DNA of 8,385 nt. It comes from Patescibacteria group bacterium UBA910. GTDB lineage: Bacteria > Patescibacteriota > Minisyncoccia > Phycocordibacterales > DATDWN01. Positions 5,321 through 8,385 of the stretch are shown in pieces; the stretch's first letter is position 1, and the number at the start of each line of letters is the position of its first letter. Where the stretch lies: NCBI GenBank assembly GCA_002294445.1, contig DBEI01000063.1:1-8385 (forward strand). Direction: 5' to 3'. Position numbers and translations under genes: made by a program. The notes under the pieces are model-generated. The model was not told where the DNA came from. It was given only the letters and a program-made list of their open reading frames with translations, and did no database searches.

Positions 5321-6817
5321 ATGTCAAAAGATGAAGTAATTCTCCGGTTTGAAGGCGTGAGTTTTCAATATGAACCAAATAAACCAATTCTTGATGAGGT
5401 CTCTTTCTCTGTACGTAAAAATTCAAAGATTACTATCATGGGTCAAAATGGTGGGGGAAAAAGTACTACCTTTGGAATGATCACGGGTGCTCTCAAACCT
5501 GAGTCAGGTCAGATATTTAAGACTACAGGACTCACGGTGGCATTGTCTCGTCAGGTGGTTCCACGAGATGAGCTTGATCTCTCTGTACGTGCATTTTTCG
5601 AGAAAGCATTTGCAGATGCAGTAAAAGCTGGACTACGAAAAGATACGGGAAAGATTTATGATATCGATCCAAGAATCGATGAGGTGCTCGAGGTAGTAAA
5701 TCTCAAAGGTCATGAAAAAATGCATGATCGTATCATTCGTACGTTTTCTGGTGGTCAGCAAGCGCGACTGTTGCTTGCATCGGCGCTTATCCAGGACCCA
5801 GATCTTTTGTTGCTCGATGAGCCAACCAACAACTTGGACAAAGCAGGAATCGAGCATCTGACAGATTTCTTGAAAGCATATAAAAAGACAGTTATTGTTA
5901 TTTCTCACGAAGCCGATTTTCTCAATGCATTTACTGACGGGGTGTTGTATCTCGATGTGTTCACCAAAAAAATTGAGCAATATGTTGGAAACTATTTTGA
6001 TGTAGTGCGACAAATTGCAGTGCAGGTAGAAAAAGAAAATAGAAAAAATGCTCAACTTGAAAAAGAAATTCAGGCAAATAAAGACAAAGCAAACTTCTTT
6101 GCAAATAAGGGAGGTCAGATGCGTTTGGTGGCACGTCGTATGCGAGAGAAAGCAGAAGAACTTGAGGAGAGTATTGTTGATACTCGAAGAGAGGATAAAA
6201 CGATAAAACCGTTCATCATCCCTGCACCTGTATACAACGGAGACATTCTTACGATTACAGATTTCTCTATGATAAGTCCGAAAACACATAAGCCAGTCAA
6301 ACGAAAGACTCATGTGGTACTTCGCAAGAAACAACATCTATTGCTCAAGGGTCCAAACGGTATTGGTAAAAGTACACTTCTTGAATCACTCGCGTCAGGT
6401 CAGACTCCGGGAGCAACAATCGCACCAGGAGTCACTGTGGGGTATTATCGTCAGGATTTTTCAACTCTTAATTTTGATGACACGGTCAGAGAATCGCTTA
6501 TGGCGGTTATGAAAGAGCATCGAGAAGAAACGATGCGAACTGTAGCTGCAGGTTTTTTGATTACGGGCGATTTAGTCAATGCAAAGATCGGCAGTCTCTC
6601 CGAGGGGCAGAAAGGTTTAGTTGCATTTGCACGACTGGTACTTCAGCAACCAAATTTGCTTATTCTTGATGAGCCAACAAATCATATAAACTTTCGTCAT
6701 ATTCCGGTGATCGCTGAAGCACTCAATACATACGAAGGTGCGATGGTGCTCGTGAGTCATGTGCCAGAATTTGTAGAAAAGATTCGTATTGATGAAATAC
6801 TTGATTTAGAAAAGTAA
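5321..6817 (+). CDS. ABC-F family ATPase (translation factor type, twin nucleotide-binding domains)
   Basis: The 498-residue protein has two ABC domains and no membrane segments, which is the ABC-F layout. The first has Walker A GQNGGGKST (41-49), signature FSGGQQARL (142-150), Walker B LLLLDEPTNNLD (162-173) and switch His196. A charged linker (about 235-295) contains a Lys/Glu-rich helical stretch and GGQMRLVARRMREK. The second has Walker A GPNGIGKST (344-352), signature LSEGQKG (426-432), Walker B LLILDEPTNHIN (446-457) and His480. ABC-F proteins such as EttA and antibiotic-resistance factors bind the ribosome E site, with the linker reaching toward P-site tRNA. The specific role here is not predictable. 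The second D-loop has Asn457 where Asp is usual. A GGAG lies only 3 nt before the ATG, too close for an ideal Shine-Dalgarno. A bidirectional terminator follows. Confidence 0.92.
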   Translation: MSKDEVILRFEGVSFQYEPNKPILDEVSFSVRKNSKITIMGQNGGGKSTTFGMITGALKPESGQIFKTTGLTVALSRQVVPRDELDLSVRAFFEKAFADAVKAGLRKDTGKIYDIDPRIDEVLEVVNLKGHEKMHDRIIRTFSGGQQARLLLASALIQDPDLLLLDEPTNNLDKAGIEHLTDFLKAYKKTVIVISHEADFLNAFTDGVLYLDVFTKKIEQYVGNYFDVVRQIAVQVEKENRKNAQLEKEIQANKDKANFFANKGGQMRLVARRMREKAEELEESIVDTRREDKTIKPFIIPAPVYNGDILTITDFSMISPKTHKPVKRKTHVVLRKKQHLLLKGPNGIGKSTLLESLASGQTPGATIAPGVTVGYYRQDFSTLNFDDTVRESLMAVMKEHREETMRTVAAGFLITGDLVNAKIGSLSEGQKGLVAFARLVLQQPNLLILDEPTNHINFRHIPVIAEALNTYEGAMVLVSHVPEFVEKIRIDEILDLEK

Positions 6818-6820
6818 CAA

Positions 6821-6848
6821 AAAAGACCCTTGGTGGCTTGGGTCTTTT
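6821..6848. terminator. Bidirectional Rho-independent terminator between convergent genes
   Basis: A 9-bp stem pairs AAAAGACCC (6821-6829) with GGGTCTTTT (6840-6848) around a 10-nt loop. On the plus strand it sits 3 nt after the ABC-F stop and ends in TTTTC. On the minus strand the tail is a run of T's, and it lies 5 nt beyond the end of the 98-residue gene. Confidence 0.88.
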
Positions 6849-6853
6849 CTTTC

Positions 6854-7150
6854 TTACTTTTTCTTGCGTCTTGGTGGAACATCTCCTTCTTCTTCGTCGC
6901 GGATTTTTTCGATCGCTTCGAAGAATTCTTTTTCTTCTCTTACATGCTCTTCTTCTTCCATCTTTCTATGTTTCTCTTCTTCTCCTGGTGCGTATCGTCT
7001 TACTCGTCTTTTTATTCTGAGTAATGTACTTTTTTCTGCGATATGTTTATGTTGTATTGAGAACGGATACAACGCATCGAGGATTCTTGTAAAATGCTCT
7101 ATCATCTCCATGTACCTTTCTGAACCTAATCTAACAATGTTGGTATACAT
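6854..7150 (-). CDS. Small highly charged hypothetical protein (98 aa)
   Basis: I do not recognise this protein. The first half (1-50) looks helical and amphipathic, with MEMIEHFTRILDALY (14-28), then a basic patch RIKRRVRRY (45-53). The second half is extremely rich in Glu, Lys and Arg (57-98), probably a long single helix or disordered tail, ending PPRRKKK. The minus strand is preferred because a bidirectional terminator immediately follows the stop. The overlapping plus-strand frame is Ser-rich low complexity, as expected from the antisense of Glu/Arg codons. The ATG at 7150 has no Shine-Dalgarno sequence. An internal ATG at residue 14 has AAAGG 3 nt upstream and is an alternative start. 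The charge pattern could suit nucleic-acid or ribosome contact, but that is only a suggestion. Confidence 0.6.
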   Translation of the reverse strand: MYTNIVRLGSERYMEMIEHFTRILDALYPFSIQHKHIAEKSTLLRIKRRVRRYAPGEEEKHRKMEEEEHVREEKEFFEAIEKIRDEEEGDVPPRRKKK

Positions 7151-7299
7151 AGTTTTTAAATTAAGCTGGTAAAGGACAGAACTGTATCACTTGCAGTATA
7201 TCACTCGCGATTTTTCTGTTAATATATGCATGTATAAAAAAATGGGTTGTAATGGGTGATATAACAAAATGTGGCTTTATTATTCACTAACGTTGACTA
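7151..7299. other. Gene-free intergenic stretch upstream of the Gmad2 gene
   Basis: About 150 AT-rich bases separate the divergent 98-residue gene and the Gmad2-thermonuclease operon. I saw no credible short reading frame, no strong hairpin and no two-box promoter, except the -10-like element at its right end. Confidence 0.5.
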
Positions 7300-7305
7300 T
7301 ATACA
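7300..7305 (+). promoter_or_regulatory. -10 box TATACA for the Gmad2-thermonuclease operon
   Basis: TATACA (4 of 6 consensus), overlapping TATATA at 7298-7303, ends 7 nt before the ATG at 7313. This matches the spacing at other genes here and supports 7313 over the upstream in-frame GTG at 7271. Confidence 0.4.
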
Positions 7306-7312
7306 AAAGCAT

Positions 7313-7741
7313 ATGAAATATATTCTAATATTTGTTGTGGTTGTGTTGGTTGGAATAGGTATTTTTGTATCGAGACAAAAATTTGCGCATGCACCCGTAG
7401 TGTCTCCTCAACCAGTACAATATAAAGATTTGGTATATATTGCACAACCTCTTTCTGGTACCAAGGTTACAAGTCCGCTTGTAGTGTCTGGTCGTGCACG
7501 AGGAAATTGGTATTTCGAAAGCTCATTTCCTGTAAAACTTTTAGATGGACATGGAAATACTATTGCACTCACTCCCGCTCAAGCACAGGGCGAATGGATG
7601 ACAACAGACTACGTGCCGTTTTCTGTGACATTAACATTTTCAACTCCAACCACCGCCACAGGGACATTGATATTACAAAAAGATAATCCATCAGGAGAGC
7701 CTCAGTTTGATGATTCGGTTTCAATTCCGGTAACTTTCTAA
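7313..7741 (+). CDS. Membrane-anchored Gmad2 immunoglobulin-like domain protein
   Basis: With the ATG at 7313 the product has 142 residues. An N-terminal hydrophobic helix (3-19, with a short basic start) is followed by a Pro/Val linker and an extracytoplasmic beta-domain (about 38-142). The domain has the Gmad2 pattern: AQPLSGTKVTSPLVVSGRARG (44-64), NWYFESSFPVKLLD (65-78), GEWMTTDYVPFSVTL (93-107), LQKDNPSGEPQFDDSVSIPV (121-140). Gmad2 was named from an Ig-like domain linked to GerM spore-germination proteins, but it also occurs in non-sporulating bacteria on exported proteins, where it is thought to mediate binding. An upstream GTG (7271) would put 14 residues before the natural membrane anchor and is rejected. 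The thermonuclease gene starts 4 nt after the stop, so both are one operon and both products should sit outside the membrane. Confidence 0.82.
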   Translation: MKYILIFVVVVLVGIGIFVSRQKFAHAPVVSPQPVQYKDLVYIAQPLSGTKVTSPLVVSGRARGNWYFESSFPVKLLDGHGNTIALTPAQAQGEWMTTDYVPFSVTLTFSTPTTATGTLILQKDNPSGEPQFDDSVSIPVTF

Positions 7742-7745
7742 AGAT

Positions 7746-8354
7746 ATGAATAAAAAACAGGCAACGCTTATTATTCTTTGTTTAATTGTGTTTTTTCGAG
7801 CACTCTTGCTTTACATAGGTCACCCCTCTGTAGTACAAAATCAGCAAACTTCTGAAGCTTCTGGTGTTGTAACGAAGCAAACTGAAATACAGGTTGTGGC
7901 GACCACAACTGGATATATTTCAACAACCACAAAAAGCTTTTTTGTGGTGTCTCGCGTGGTTGATGGAGATACCATTGAAGTGACTCGTGATAATGTAAAA
8001 GAAAAAGTAAGACTTATCGGTATCAATACACCAGAAACAGTTGATCCTCGAAAAAAGGTGGAGTGTTTTGGTAAAGAAGCATCTCTCCATGCGAAAGAAA
8101 TTTTGCTCGGTCAAAAAGTAAAACTTGTCTCTGACGATACTCAAACTAAATATGATAAGTATGGAAGGCTTCTTGCGTATGTGTACCGAGAAGACGGTTT
8201 GTTTATAAACAAACATATGATTGAAGAAGGGTATGCGTATGAATACACCTATCACGTGCCATATCTTTTTCAAAAAGAATTTAAAGAAGCTCAGTTGAAA
8301 GCTCAGAGTGAAGGTAAAGGTCTGTGGGCGAAAGGAGTGTGTGAGAGTTTTTGA
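7746..8354 (+). CDS. Membrane-anchored thermonuclease (staphylococcal nuclease-like)
   Basis: The 202-residue protein has an N-terminal membrane segment (about 6-25), a Thr/Ser/Gln-rich linker (30-64) and a staphylococcal-nuclease domain (about 65-197). Key motifs are VVDGDTIEV (71-79; Asp73, Asp75), VRLIGINTPET (88-98; Arg89, Glu97), DKYGRLLAYVYREDG (137-151; Arg141) and the C-terminal AQLKAQSEGKGLW helix (182-194). Arg89, Glu97 and Arg141 correspond to Arg35, Glu43 and Arg87 of the S. aureus enzyme. The position of its calcium ligand Asp40 is Asn94 here. Cys107 and Cys199 could form a disulfide outside the cell. The enzyme is expected to be a calcium-dependent endonuclease for DNA and RNA at the cell surface, plausibly for nucleotide scavenging. 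The Gmad2 gene precedes it by 4 nt. Stops are tandem TGA-TAA. Confidence 0.93.
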   Translation: MNKKQATLIILCLIVFFRALLLYIGHPSVVQNQQTSEASGVVTKQTEIQVVATTTGYISTTTKSFFVVSRVVDGDTIEVTRDNVKEKVRLIGINTPETVDPRKKVECFGKEASLHAKEILLGQKVKLVSDDTQTKYDKYGRLLAYVYREDGLFINKHMIEEGYAYEYTYHVPYLFQKEFKEAQLKAQSEGKGLWAKGVCESF

Positions 8355-8363
8355 TAAAAAAGG

Positions 8364-8385
8364 GTGTTCGATATATATCGAACAC
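8364..8385. terminator. Perfect 22-nt palindrome at the window edge, probable terminator stem
   Basis: GTGTTCGATAT (8364-8374) is followed directly by its exact reverse complement, ending at the last base. It lies 9 nt after the thermonuclease stop and is preceded by AAAAAAGGG. If the next bases are a CCC and T-run it is a bidirectional terminator. Otherwise a dyad of this length could be an operator. The window ends before this can be settled. Confidence 0.6.

Noticed and set aside
5633..6337. 234-codon minus-strand frame within the ABC-F gene
   Set aside because: Fully inside a clear twin-ABC gene, with a low-complexity Phe/Cys/Ile-rich product. An antisense shadow.
6864..7172. Plus-strand Ser-rich 102-codon frame
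   Set aside because: It is the antisense of the charged minus-strand gene; runs of Ser/Phe are what Glu/Arg/Lys codons give in reverse. It also directly follows a terminator and has no promoter-like element.
8352..8357. TGA read as glycine (code 25)
   Set aside because: The thermonuclease ends TGA-TAA at the family's normal C-terminus, and no gene in the window needs an internal TGA. The standard bacterial code is sufficient.

Overview
The window reads as AT-rich bacterial chromosome, probably from a Patescibacteria / Candidate Phyla Radiation genome (Paceibacteria or 'Parcubacteria'-like). This is an inference from small compact genes, many small membrane proteins without a recognised family, a Gmad2 plus thermonuclease pair, and few Shine-Dalgarno sequences. 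Instead, -10-like hexamers sit 6-9 nt upstream of many start codons, as in leaderless transcription. No in-frame TGA interrupts the clear genes and one gene ends with TGA, so the standard bacterial code fits. No mobile element, CRISPR array, tRNA or rRNA was seen.

Layout. 1-326 (+) is the 3' end of a probable alpha/beta hydrolase. 344-1195 (+) is a membrane-anchored Lnb/DUF4105-domain protein, followed by a GC-rich terminator at 1220-1249. 1251-1617 has no credible protein gene. It holds many hairpins and two nested long-range helices, with a good sigma70-type promoter at one end and the terminator at the other, both consistent with a minus-strand RNA of about 370-400 nt. It resembles no RNA family I could recognise and is the most interesting part of the window. 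1693-2256 (+), a five-helix membrane protein, and 2259-2738 (+), a VOC-fold enzyme, are 2 nt apart and form an operon. 2797-3315 (-) is a small membrane protein with an HEAGH zinc-protease motif, divergent from a 54-residue two-helix membrane protein at 3369-3533 (+). 3623-5281 (+) is a GlcD-type FAD-linked oxidase and 5321-6817 (+) an ABC-F ATPase. A bidirectional terminator follows and is shared with a convergent, highly charged 98-residue protein at 6854-7150 (-). 7313-7741 (+), a membrane-anchored Gmad2-domain protein, and 7746-8354 (+), a membrane-anchored thermonuclease, form a second operon. A perfect palindrome at the right edge is probably that operon's terminator stem.

The genes do not form one pathway. 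A shared theme is the cell envelope: an Lnb-type lipoprotein-modifying domain, a membrane-embedded metallopeptidase, and an exported nuclease with an Ig-like partner that could serve nucleic-acid uptake or scavenging. The FAD oxidase, VOC enzyme and ABC-F protein look like independent housekeeping or accessory functions.
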